The notes under the pieces: generated by a model
What the model saw: the letters and a program-made list of their open reading frames with translations, nothing else
What the model was told of the DNA's origin: nothing
The model's database searches: none
Source: Euryarchaeota archaeon UBA439
Lineage (GTDB): Archaea; Thermoplasmatota; Poseidoniia; Poseidoniales; Thalassarchaeaceae
Assembly (NCBI GenBank): GCA_002497245.1
Contig: DANB01000006.1
Span: 91,426 to 100,187 of the forward strand
Length of the DNA: 8,762 nucleotides
Direction of reading: 5' to 3'
Made by a program: the position numbers and the translations under genes
Shown here: positions 1 through 6,471 of the stretch, in pieces
Numbering within the stretch: the first letter of the stretch is position 1
Layout of the letters: every line of letters begins with the position of its first letter

Positions 1-284
1 CTGCTAGTGTAGTAATGTCACAGGCTTTCGGAATTCCCGCATTTGCAGTTGACACTCACATTCATCGATTAGCTTATCGATGGGGATTATCAAACGGGAA
101 AAATGTCCAAACTACTGAGAAGGATTTGAAGAAAGTGTTTCCTGAAGATACCTGGATTAGAAGACATTTACAAATCATTTTTTTTGGAAGAGAATACTGT
201 CCTGCTAGAAACCATGATTTAAGCGAATGCTTGATTTGTGGCTGGGCTTCCTCAAAAAAGATGATTAAAGAAAGCAAGAATTAA
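1..284 (+). CDS. nth: Endonuclease III (Nth), C-terminal part, truncated by window start
   Basis: Base-excision-repair DNA glycosylase/AP lyase that removes oxidised pyrimidines. Only the C-terminal part is present: the reading frame is open back to base 3 (A-S-V-V before the ATG at 15), so that ATG is internal and the true start lies upstream. The VVMSQAFG...AVDTHIHR stretch matches the family's helix carrying the catalytic Asp, here the Asp of VDTH encoded at 51-53. The helix-hairpin-helix and catalytic Lys would lie outside the window. The C-terminal Fe-S loop is atypical: GREYC is followed by C-X2-C after nine residues (C-X9-C-X2-C), whereas E. coli Nth has C-X6-C-X2-C-X5-C. No fourth Cys occurs before the stop. 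The gene ends 83 bp before the peroxiredoxin gene. The family call is firm; the cluster state is uncertain. Confidence 0.93.
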   Translation, partial: ASVVMSQAFGIPAFAVDTHIHRLAYRWGLSNGKNVQTTEKDLKKVFPEDTWIRRHLQIIFFGREYCPARNHDLSECLICGWASSKKMIKESKN

Positions 285-293
285 TTCTTTTTC
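284..293 (+). terminator. Possible oligo-T terminator after nth
   Basis: A T-rich stretch with five consecutive T (288-292) starts at the nth stop codon. Archaeal RNA polymerase commonly terminates at short oligo-T tracts without a hairpin, so this is a plausible end for the nth transcript. The tract is short and the call is tentative. Confidence 0.3.
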
Positions 294-315
294 CATAGCA
301 ACATGTAGTTGTTAT

Positions 316-342
316 TGAATGCTGCTAGTATACGAGCATTCA
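316..342 (+). promoter_or_regulatory. Inverted repeat bracketing the probable TATA box of the peroxiredoxin gene
   Basis: TGAATGCT (316-323) and AGCATTCA (335-342) are perfect 8-bp reverse complements separated by 11 bp. The spacer carries TAGTATAC (326-333), a TATA-like element. Its centre lies about 38 bp before the ATG at 368, so with the usual archaeal offset of about 26 bp transcription would start near 356 and leave a leader of about 12 nt. A palindrome centred on a TATA box is a typical layout for a dimeric repressor that blocks TBP. No regulator gene is visible in the window. The repeat could instead form an RNA hairpin at the end of nth, but no T-run follows it. Confidence 0.5.
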
Positions 343-367
343 TCATCTAATTACTTCTGCGGGTATT

Positions 368-853
368 ATGAGTAATGAACCTGTAACGCTAGAAGTAGGT
401 CAGAAAGCACCTGATTTTGATGCCCAAATAACTAATGGAGATCAAATTAAACTTTCTGATATATTATCATCTAATCAGAAAGTAATACTTTACTTCTATC
501 CAAAAGATAGTACTCCTGGATGCACGGTACAAGCTTGTGATTTTAGAGATAATTTTTCAAGACTTCAGAATTCTGGATACAAAGTAATTGGTGTGTCTAA
601 GGACTCTTCTAGTTCTCATCAGAGATTTATAGATAAACATGAATTACCTTTTGACTTGATTGTAGATTCAGAAATTGAACTTCATCAATTATATGGTGTT
701 TGGAGAGAAAAAACGAATTATGGTAAAACGTATATGGGAGTATCTAGGTCAACATTTGTAATAGACACAAATGGCACTTTAATCTCTGTAGGTTATAACG
801 TAAGAGCAAGTGGCCACGTAGATAGATTAGTGAAGGAACTAGGCTTAGAGTGA
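368..853 (+). CDS. bcp: Peroxiredoxin Q / BCP-type thiol peroxidase
   Basis: Thioredoxin-fold peroxidase that reduces H2O2 and organic hydroperoxides in the cytoplasm, normally recycled by thioredoxin or a similar dithiol. The protein has 161 residues, normal for the PrxQ/BCP subfamily. The active-site motif YPKDSTPGCTVQAC contains peroxidatic Cys52 in the T-x-x-C context (Thr49) and putative resolving Cys57 at C-X4-C spacing, the hallmark of two-Cys PrxQ. The conserved Arg of the active site is Arg127 (GVSRSTFVID), and GVWREK...GKTYMG is also typical. There is no signal peptide. The ATG at 368 follows a probable promoter flanked by an inverted repeat. The stop is 5 nt before the flavin-reductase-like gene, so the two are probably co-transcribed. 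Confidence 0.96.
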   Translation: MSNEPVTLEVGQKAPDFDAQITNGDQIKLSDILSSNQKVILYFYPKDSTPGCTVQACDFRDNFSRLQNSGYKVIGVSKDSSSSHQRFIDKHELPFDLIVDSEIELHQLYGVWREKTNYGKTYMGVSRSTFVIDTNGTLISVGYNVRASGHVDRLVKELGLE

Positions 854-858
854 TTTAG

Positions 859-1710
859 ATGGATATTTCCCAAAGAAGAGAGATAGTTTCTCGTTTTCTT
901 CGAAGGTGTGTAACTTACGCAGATTCATCAATAGAAAGGAAAAAATCAAGAGGTGAGAAATCTTCAGAAATTTCTAAATGGGAAATTTATCGGCAATTTA
1001 CATCATTTTCCGCATCTGAAGTAGAATCCGGAGAATTGGATACATGGCTGGAAGATGGAGATTATCGGGCTGATCCAAATGGATTCCCTAGTCTATCTGA
1101 AAATCGAATAAGTCTTAATTTAGAAGAGATGTCTCACGAAGAAAGAAGAAACTGGCTAGCATCTCTACTAATGCCAAGACCCATTTCATTAGTTGCTACA
1201 AAGAGTTCCAAAGGTATTCATAATTTAGCACCCATGTCGTCGATAGGAGTAGTTTCTAATTCTCCTCCAATGGTTACAATTAGTCTTTCCAAGAATCGTG
1301 AAGGAAAAGAACGAGATACTCTAGTAAACCTTAGGGATCAAGGAATAGGGTCATCATGTATGATTTTTATTCTCCCTGCTAATCTAGAATCCGTAAAAAA
1401 TGTCCAATTAACTTCTACAAAGACTCCAATTGATAAATCTGAATGGGATTTAATCGATGAAGAAATGATAATTGAAGATGATTTGTCAATTTTACCATCG
1501 GCTATGGTTGCTATGCGCTGTAAACTAATGGAAATACACCCCTTACCTGGAGAAGCCTCAGCATCTTTAGCAATATTACAAATTGAATCAATCATAACTT
1601 CTGATGAGTTTTCACTGTCAAGTGATATACAAAAACTAATGCAAATTGACTTCAATAAACTAGGCCCTAGTTCCAGTAAGGATGATTGGAACTTTGAAGT
1701 CAGCTATTAG
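859..1710 (+). CDS. Flavin-reductase-like FMN-binding split-barrel protein with N-terminal helical extension
   Basis: A 283-residue protein. From about residue 98 it resembles the flavin reductase-like domain (FMN-binding split barrel): MPRPISLVAT, then GIHNLAPMSSIGVVSNSPPMVTIS, then a KERDTLVNLR segment. This corresponds to the PRPIA.V.T...G..NLAP.S...V.S..PP motif that holds FMN. The domain runs to about residue 270. Residues 1-95 form an added, charged, probably helical region (KWEIYRQF...SGELDTWL) that I do not recognise as a named domain. The substrate cannot be read from sequence: relatives reduce flavin for partner oxygenases or act as FMN oxidoreductases. The ATG at 859 is 5 nt after the peroxiredoxin stop, with only a weak purine-rich stretch ahead of it, which suggests co-transcription. 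The stop faces the sepF stop with an 8-bp gap. Confidence 0.85.
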   Translation: MDISQRREIVSRFLRRCVTYADSSIERKKSRGEKSSEISKWEIYRQFTSFSASEVESGELDTWLEDGDYRADPNGFPSLSENRISLNLEEMSHEERRNWLASLLMPRPISLVATKSSKGIHNLAPMSSIGVVSNSPPMVTISLSKNREGKERDTLVNLRDQGIGSSCMIFILPANLESVKNVQLTSTKTPIDKSEWDLIDEEMIIEDDLSILPSAMVAMRCKLMEIHPLPGEASASLAILQIESIITSDEFSLSSDIQKLMQIDFNKLGPSSSKDDWNFEVSY

Positions 1711-1764
1711 TACCAATTTCACGATTCATGTTCTAATTCTTTCATTCCTAATCTATGCTTTTTT
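1711..1764 (+). other. Convergent gene ends, 8-bp gap, with possible + strand termination inside sepF
   Basis: The stop codons of the flavin-reductase-like gene (1708-1710) and of sepF (1721-1719 on the opposite strand) are separated by 8 bp, so there is no room for separate terminators. The nearest T-run for + strand transcription is six T at 1759-1764, within the sepF coding region. Overlapping 3' ends, and thus antisense transcript tails, are likely. No comparable T-run is visible for the - strand just beyond sepF. Confidence 0.3.
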
Positions 1765-2192
1765 GTATCTACTCTCATTCCCAAACCTGGAATCATTAAT
1801 AGAGAATCATTCTCATTTAAAGAAAAAACAGGTATGTTATTGATTTCTCCCAAGCTTTCTACTCTTCTTTTACAAACATCTTTCTGAGTTGGCATATGGG
1901 ATAATGAAGTTAAATCAACCAAAATCATACTCCCTTTTCTAATCTCATTTTCCATTCCCTCTAGTTGTACTCTTTGATATTTATCTGGCTTTAGATAAAC
2001 TACATTTTTTTGAGCCTGAGGGATTAATCTTTCAGTTCTTTCAGACCATAGAGGATCTCCTAAATCATGAAAATCTGCTCTAGAACTCGACCTAGGTCCC
2101 GGATTTGCTGAAGATTGATTTTTTGTTCTAGTATCATTTACTACATTCTTCTTAGGATCAGGCAAACCAAGTAGTTTGAACAGGTTAACCAT
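1719..2192 (-). CDS. sepF: SepF-like cell division protein (archaeal SepF / DUF552 family)
   Basis: Archaeal SepF binds FtsZ and anchors the division ring to the membrane. The protein has 157 residues. Residues 1-13 (MVNLFKLLGLPDP) form a short hydrophobic/amphipathic segment like the membrane-targeting helix of SepF. Residues 15-60 are a polar Ser/Pro/Arg-rich linker. Residues 62-143 match the SepF core: VVYLKPDKYQRVQ, an IRKGSMILVDL strand, a helix with KRRVESLGEI, then VFSLNENDSLLMIPGLGMRVD. The ATG is 8 nt after the stop of the upstream surface-protein gene. A weak AGGAT lies 5 nt before it, overlapping that stop, so the two genes are probably translationally coupled. FtsZ is not encoded in the window. 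The family call is good; the function is inferred from the family. Confidence 0.87.
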   Translation of the reverse strand: MVNLFKLLGLPDPKKNVVNDTRTKNQSSANPGPRSSSRADFHDLGDPLWSERTERLIPQAQKNVVYLKPDKYQRVQLEGMENEIRKGSMILVDLTSLSHMPTQKDVCKRRVESLGEINNIPVFSLNENDSLLMIPGLGMRVDTKKHRLGMKELEHES

Positions 2193-2200
2193 GACTTATC

Positions 2201-5200
2201 CTATTCCTCTTCACCAATTAGTTCTTCTATCTCCGAGGCCGTTAAAACCTCATTTATGGCAAGATTCTTGTCTTCCAAGTCTATATTTTCAGAATCATTA
2301 TCCGATATCATGTCAATATTTTTATCTAAAATTAAGTCTTTATCTAATTGATCAGTCTTAGAATCAGGCTTATTTTGTTCTTTCTTGATTCTTTGTTTGC
2401 TGATTTTTTGTTTTTTACTATCATCACTAAATGGGTCATATTCTGGGTCATCAAATGCATCATCAATAGTTCCTTTGGAAGGAACCTTAAACTCATCATG
2501 TTCAATTTTATTTCTTTTCTTCATTATAGCAGGTAACGCTGCGATTGATAAAATTAGAATTGCGATTATTAGAATTCCTATTGGACTCAGAATGAAAGCA
2601 GTAACTGAGAATGGTTTTTCTTTAACCTGTATAGTAATTCTCATTGAGTCAGCGGAATCTCCATCATCCACAGTTAGTTGTACAACAATACTTCCTGCGT
2701 CATTAAATTCCCATTCTACTATTTTCCCTAATATGTCTTGATCATTCGTTTTATCACCATCGCCATTACTATCTTTTGAAATATCCATGTCCCATGAATA
2801 GACCATATTTTCCATATCATTTACTGAGTCCGTTGTCCCATTTCCTGTCAATATAACCACATCTCCTGAAGTTGGATTATATTCGCTAGTAGTCATTCCT
2901 GGATTTGGTTTCACATTTCTTACATCGATATTTATTTCTGCACTTGCTACCGCTCCATCATTATCAGTAACATGAAAGATTATTTTCTCAGGTGCTGTGT
3001 TAGAATCAGGCCATGAATATATCAAATTAAATGATTCAATATCGCAATCGTCAGTTTCCGAACCCTGATTATCTGAATTTACTAATGGATCTAAGTCGTA
3101 GCAGGGGACTAATGTTTGTAAATCATTTAGTGTATCATCTGCTATTATCGATATTTCTATATTTTGGTCCTCAGCAACTGGAAGAGGCTGAGAAAATGGT
3201 CTGATAGTTGGCTCTACATTATTTACTCTAAATGGCACTGTCATCAAATCTGTACTTTCATCATCATTATCGAAAACCTGGAATGTAGCTATATGCTGGC
3301 CGTCAGTTTCGTATATAATCTCAATTTGACTTATCGCCGTATCTTGTTGTATAATCTCTAAATCCGGTTTTTCTTCAGCATCCGGTGCCCAAACATGCCT
3401 CAATGAAGTCATATCATTCTCTGAATCTTGGGCCCAACCTCTAACTGTAAGTTGATCTCCTTCATTTACAGTATAAAGTCCAAATGAGTTCGGGATGAGT
3501 CTGTTACCCTCGAATTTCACCTCCCATTCAGGGTTGTATGGTGCAATATTGGTAACTTGAATTGTATATTCTTCCGTTATTGTTGCCCCATCATCATCAG
3601 TAGCATCGACTTGTATTGTATATGGCCCTTCTTGATCTAAAGTAACTGTACATTTTATCCCTAATGTCGTACCTTGTTCACAAGGAGCATTCCAGATGAT
3701 ATCTACAGGGGCATTTGGTGTTTGCGTGTCTAAATCTATTCGATCTGTAATCTCAAATGTTATCGGAGAAAGAACTGGTATAGTTTCAGATTCTGCTTCT
3801 AGAATAATTTCTGGATTTCTATTTAACACAGTAATATCGCTACTAACTGAATGAAAATCGTTCTCTCCATCAGTCACTACCATATTGACAGTGAAAATTC
3901 CATCATCATCCCATATATATTCATAAATACAGTCTTCTTCTTCAGATGAAACAATATTTCCCTCTAAATTCTCTAAAGAAAATGTACAGTAGAAATCTCC
4001 TCCATCTGGATCATAAGAATTTATTCCGCTAATTGATACTTCATCGAGCGTCAATATTTCTTCTACAATTGATAATATGGCAACTGGAGCTGAGCCTATG
4101 AAAAGTATGAACTCTCCATCATTGTTTGTAGTATCTCCATCATCAATATTAATATTAAATGAAGTCAAAGTATCGCCAAATGGTTGATTCGATGGCACTG
4201 TCCAAGATACCTCTACCCTTGCTTCTTCAAGACTTGAAAGTGCAGGTATGTTAGCATTTGTGAAAGTCCCATCAGGGCCCTCGATTTGAAGGACCGTTGG
4301 AGGAGATACTCTAAGCCCCCTATTAATCACAGGAATACTAAATGTTATTGCATCATCTCTTATTGCATTAAAACCAACATTCTCATCTAAAGTTAGTGTT
4401 AAGTTTTCTCGAGTTCTTTCTACAGAAACTCCATCTTGATTAACATATAGATCAATTTCATACACATTTGGATCGATTGTTACAGTGCTTGCACCTGTAT
4501 GAGGATTTGCGGAGTTAATCCATGCCAAGATTCCATGACTACCAAGATCATCTCCTGAGTCCGAATTATCTGCAGATGTCCCTGTATTGAAAGTAACATG
4601 AGCACTACCATTTGATGCAGTAGTAATAGTCTGAATATCTCCTTCTATCTCATACCTGAATTGTAACTGCTCATTTGCTAAAGGATTGCCATTATTATTG
4701 CTAACATTAACCCAAGCCGATATTTCCATATCAATTGGAGACAAAGGGAATTCAACATCAATATTGATTACCTTTTGTCTACTTGTTGCTTGATAAGAAG
4801 AAAGGGAATGAACAGCCGTGAATCCTAAACTTTCAATTGTCTCCATTTTTACATCACCTCTTACAGCAGGACAGAACCATTTGTAACCAGTATCTTCTCC
4901 ATCTGCATTTGTACTAGAGATATTGTAAGACGTCGCACAACTAGCATAATTAACTCCCGAGAATCCTTGACTTACTACCTCGTAGTTTGCTGTTCTCTGA
5001 GAAACTGTATCTTCAGGAATATCTACATAATCACTCGATCCATCATAAGTCGTAGTCGCTGTATAATCTTGACTCCATGACTCACCTACGGATAGTGGGA
5101 AATCATAACCCTCTAATGGTGGAGAATAACTTTGATCAACTTCTAAAGTTCCAACTGAAACATCAATACACCACCAAAAAAAATCTCTGCAGAAATTAAT

Positions 5201-5668
5201 ATCTATTGTCGCTTCTTGAGAGACAGTTGCTAAATCCGAAGCCCTAATTATTGAAATTGTATCCATGTTCACTTCTAAGTCACCAGGTTGGCCATCTAAA
5301 TTGATATTATTTGCCTCATAATAACCTTGAGATTGAACTTCGTAAACCAGGCTTGAACTATTATCAACTGTTGTAACATAAATATCAGTTACAGTGCTTT
5401 GAAGAGTTCCAGTCAATGTCTGTAGATCAGTATTTACACCCGAATCTACGATAAAATCTACCATGTCTAGATAGCCATTATAGTTCCATCTGTCATTAAT
5501 CTTCCATGCAGGAATATCTATTAAATTATTATTTCTCGATATTGATTCAATTTTCATATCATTATTTTCATCTAACTCTAAATGTTTTTCCGGTACGTAA
5601 ATACCTGAAAATATGGAAATCAATAGCAAAAATACCAACGAATAGGTCACTGTATCCCGAGAGCGCAT
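2201..5668 (-). CDS. Large exported PKD-repeat surface protein with C-terminal membrane anchor and charged cytoplasmic tail
   Basis: An 1155-residue protein I cannot assign to a named gene. Residues 1-22 look like an export signal (two Arg, then a hydrophobic core). Residues 51-310 are an unrecognised beta-rich region with two W-containing motifs (AWKINDRWNYNG near 54, PLSVGESW near 191). Residues 311-400 resemble an Ig-like fold, and 403-525 a CARDB-like domain. Five PKD-like repeats follow, at about 526-616, 617-709, 710-819, 820-920 and 921-1016; several carry the V.D.(D/G)(D/N).. type strand (VVTDGEN, DATDDDG, HVTDNDG, LTVDDGD). Residues 1022-1048 are a transmembrane helix followed by KKRNK. 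The remaining 107 residues form a cytoplasmic tail, first basic and then strongly acidic. Ten Cys are present, all outside the cell in five local pairs. Six N-X-S/T sequons are present. The ATG at 5668 is the most upstream start in frame (stop at 5686-5684). The next gene is sepF, 8 nt downstream. Confidence 0.88.
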   Translation of the reverse strand: MRSRDTVTYSLVFLLLISIFSGIYVPEKHLELDENNDMKIESISRNNNLIDIPAWKINDRWNYNGYLDMVDFIVDSGVNTDLQTLTGTLQSTVTDIYVTTVDNSSSLVYEVQSQGYYEANNINLDGQPGDLEVNMDTISIIRASDLATVSQEATIDINFCRDFFWWCIDVSVGTLEVDQSYSPPLEGYDFPLSVGESWSQDYTATTTYDGSSDYVDIPEDTVSQRTANYEVVSQGFSGVNYASCATSYNISSTNADGEDTGYKWFCPAVRGDVKMETIESLGFTAVHSLSSYQATSRQKVINIDVEFPLSPIDMEISAWVNVSNNNGNPLANEQLQFRYEIEGDIQTITTASNGSAHVTFNTGTSADNSDSGDDLGSHGILAWINSANPHTGASTVTIDPNVYEIDLYVNQDGVSVERTRENLTLTLDENVGFNAIRDDAITFSIPVINRGLRVSPPTVLQIEGPDGTFTNANIPALSSLEEARVEVSWTVPSNQPFGDTLTSFNINIDDGDTTNNDGEFILFIGSAPVAILSIVEEILTLDEVSISGINSYDPDGGDFYCTFSLENLEGNIVSSEEEDCIYEYIWDDDGIFTVNMVVTDGENDFHSVSSDITVLNRNPEIILEAESETIPVLSPITFEITDRIDLDTQTPNAPVDIIWNAPCEQGTTLGIKCTVTLDQEGPYTIQVDATDDDGATITEEYTIQVTNIAPYNPEWEVKFEGNRLIPNSFGLYTVNEGDQLTVRGWAQDSENDMTSLRHVWAPDAEEKPDLEIIQQDTAISQIEIIYETDGQHIATFQVFDNDDESTDLMTVPFRVNNVEPTIRPFSQPLPVAEDQNIEISIIADDTLNDLQTLVPCYDLDPLVNSDNQGSETDDCDIESFNLIYSWPDSNTAPEKIIFHVTDNDGAVASAEINIDVRNVKPNPGMTTSEYNPTSGDVVILTGNGTTDSVNDMENMVYSWDMDISKDSNGDGDKTNDQDILGKIVEWEFNDAGSIVVQLTVDDGDSADSMRITIQVKEKPFSVTAFILSPIGILIIAILILSIAALPAIMKKRNKIEHDEFKVPSKGTIDDAFDDPEYDPFSDDSKKQKISKQRIKKEQNKPDSKTDQLDKDLILDKNIDMISDNDSENIDLEDKNLAINEVLTASEIEELIGEEE

Positions 5669-5678
5669 AGCGCTCTCG
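5658..5678 (-). promoter_or_regulatory. Perfect 9-bp GC-rich hairpin spanning the start codon of the surface-protein gene
   Basis: CGAGAGCGC (5658-5666) and GCGCTCTCG (5670-5678) are exact reverse complements around a 3-nt loop. On the - strand the loop is TAT, so the A and T of the ATG at 5668-5666 fall in the loop and the G in the stem; the first codons (CGC TCT CG) form the 3' arm. In an otherwise AT-rich region this would bury the initiation site in the mRNA. It could be a translational control element, a terminator-like stem after the tbp gene, or a palindromic protein-binding site in DNA. No T-run follows it, which argues against simple termination. Confidence 0.6.
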
Positions 5679-5695
5679 CATAATTAGGCATTCAT

Positions 5696-5709
5696 CAATC
5701 TCGCGATTG
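5696..5709. repeat. Small inverted repeat in the tbp - surface gene spacer
   Basis: CAATC (5696-5700) and GATTG (5705-5709) form a 5-bp inverted repeat with a 4-nt loop, about 18 bp from the larger hairpin in the same 57-bp spacer. Such a short stem occurs often by chance. It is listed because it shares the spacer with a much stronger palindrome. Confidence 0.25.
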
Positions 5710-5725
5710 GTGATTCTCAATTTTC

Positions 5726-6442
5726 TTACAATAAATCTGCAAGCTCATCTTGTATAAACTGGACTGCTTCAAGAATTTCATCCTTGTGTCTTGCACCAGT
5801 AATTACCATCTTTCCGCTACCGAAGATTAAGCAGACAACTTTAGGATAATCTAATCTGTAGATTAGTCCAGGGAACTGTTCTGGTTCATATTCAACTTTA
5901 TCGAAAGGTAGGTGGAATGTTAGATTATTTAGATTTAATTTTCTTGGTAATGCTGCAAGAGGCTCTCCTTCTCTAATTCCTCTAATTCTTGAATCATTAG
6001 CTTCAACTTCTTCATCTGTTGCTGCTCTAATTCCTCCGCCCTCTAAATCAATAACACGCGTGTTGTTATCATCCATTCTGGCAGTTCCATAGTAATCTTC
6101 TGGATAGAAAAGAGAGTACGTAGCTACCATATTCTGTACTTCTATTTCCACATCTTTCAGGTCCCATGTGTCAATACCTGCTGCTCTTAAATCAGCAGTC
6201 ATTCTTTCAATTCCAGTGTGGATATTTTGTTCATTCTTCCCACCGGTGCAAACTGCTCTACCTGATCTAAACATTAGTATTGCAAGTTTTGGATCCACTA
6301 CTCTGTAAACAACTCCAGGGAATTGTTCAGGTTCATATTCACAATTCAACTGAATTGCGATATCTGGAAGATCTAGTTCTTCCGCGACTCTTGTTGATGC
6401 AACCACATTTACTACAGTTAGGCGTTCTTCGTCACTAAGCAT
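5726..6442 (-). CDS. tbp: TATA-binding protein (archaeal TBP) with an insertion in the second repeat
   Basis: The general transcription factor that binds the TATA box and, with TFB, recruits RNA polymerase. Both halves of the saddle are present: repeat 1 with VVNVVAST, EYEPEQFPGVVYR and FRSGRAVCTG; repeat 2 with EIEVQNMVATYSL, EYEPEQFPGLIYR and FGSGKMVITG. The four DNA-kinking Phe are conserved: the two in EQFPG plus those in MFRSG and IFGSG. With the start chosen here the protein has 238 residues, against the usual roughly 180-190. The excess is an acidic insertion of about 55 residues between the first strand and first helix of repeat 2. The frame also allows a TTG start at 6484 (14 more residues), but the first ATG is at 6442 and a TTTATAAA box lies 25 bp upstream of it. 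The mevalonate kinase gene ends at 6502. Confidence 0.95.
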   Translation of the reverse strand: MLSDEERLTVVNVVASTRVAEELDLPDIAIQLNCEYEPEQFPGVVYRVVDPKLAILMFRSGRAVCTGGKNEQNIHTGIERMTADLRAAGIDTWDLKDVEIEVQNMVATYSLFYPEDYYGTARMDDNNTRVIDLEGGGIRAATDEEVEANDSRIRGIREGEPLAALPRKLNLNNLTFHLPFDKVEYEPEQFPGLIYRLDYPKVVCLIFGSGKMVITGARHKDEILEAVQFIQDELADLL

Positions 6443-6463
6443 ATCGCTCGCACTTATGTTTAC

Positions 6464-6471
6464 TTTATAAA
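6464..6471 (-). promoter_or_regulatory. Consensus TATA box of the tbp gene
   Basis: On the - strand TTTATAAA (6471-6464) is a textbook archaeal TATA element. Its centre lies about 25-26 bp upstream of the ATG at 6442, the usual distance from TATA box to transcription start, so the transcript would begin at or next to the start codon (leaderless). If so, tbp and the genes after it can be transcribed independently of mevalonate kinase. The box falls inside the longer reading frame from TTG 6484, which argues against that start. Confidence 0.55.

Noticed and set aside
74..277. 67-residue frame on the - strand
   Set aside because: Antisense to the clear endonuclease III frame; no recognisable motif.
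1338..1655. 105-residue frame on the - strand
   Set aside because: Antisense shadow of the flavin-reductase-like gene; its Ile/Ser-rich composition is what antisense of such codons gives.
2176..2741. Three + strand frames (61, 62 and 118 residues), the last with hydrophobic stretches
   Set aside because: They lie opposite the membrane helix and acidic tail of the surface-protein gene; the hydrophobicity comes from the complement of those codons.
3164..3361. 65-residue + strand frame
   Set aside because: Antisense to a PKD repeat of the surface protein; no family resemblance.
5679..5687. CTAATTATG on the - strand as a TATA box for the surface-protein gene
   Set aside because: It lies only about 15 bp before the ATG, too close for a transcript that includes the start codon with the usual 26-bp offset.
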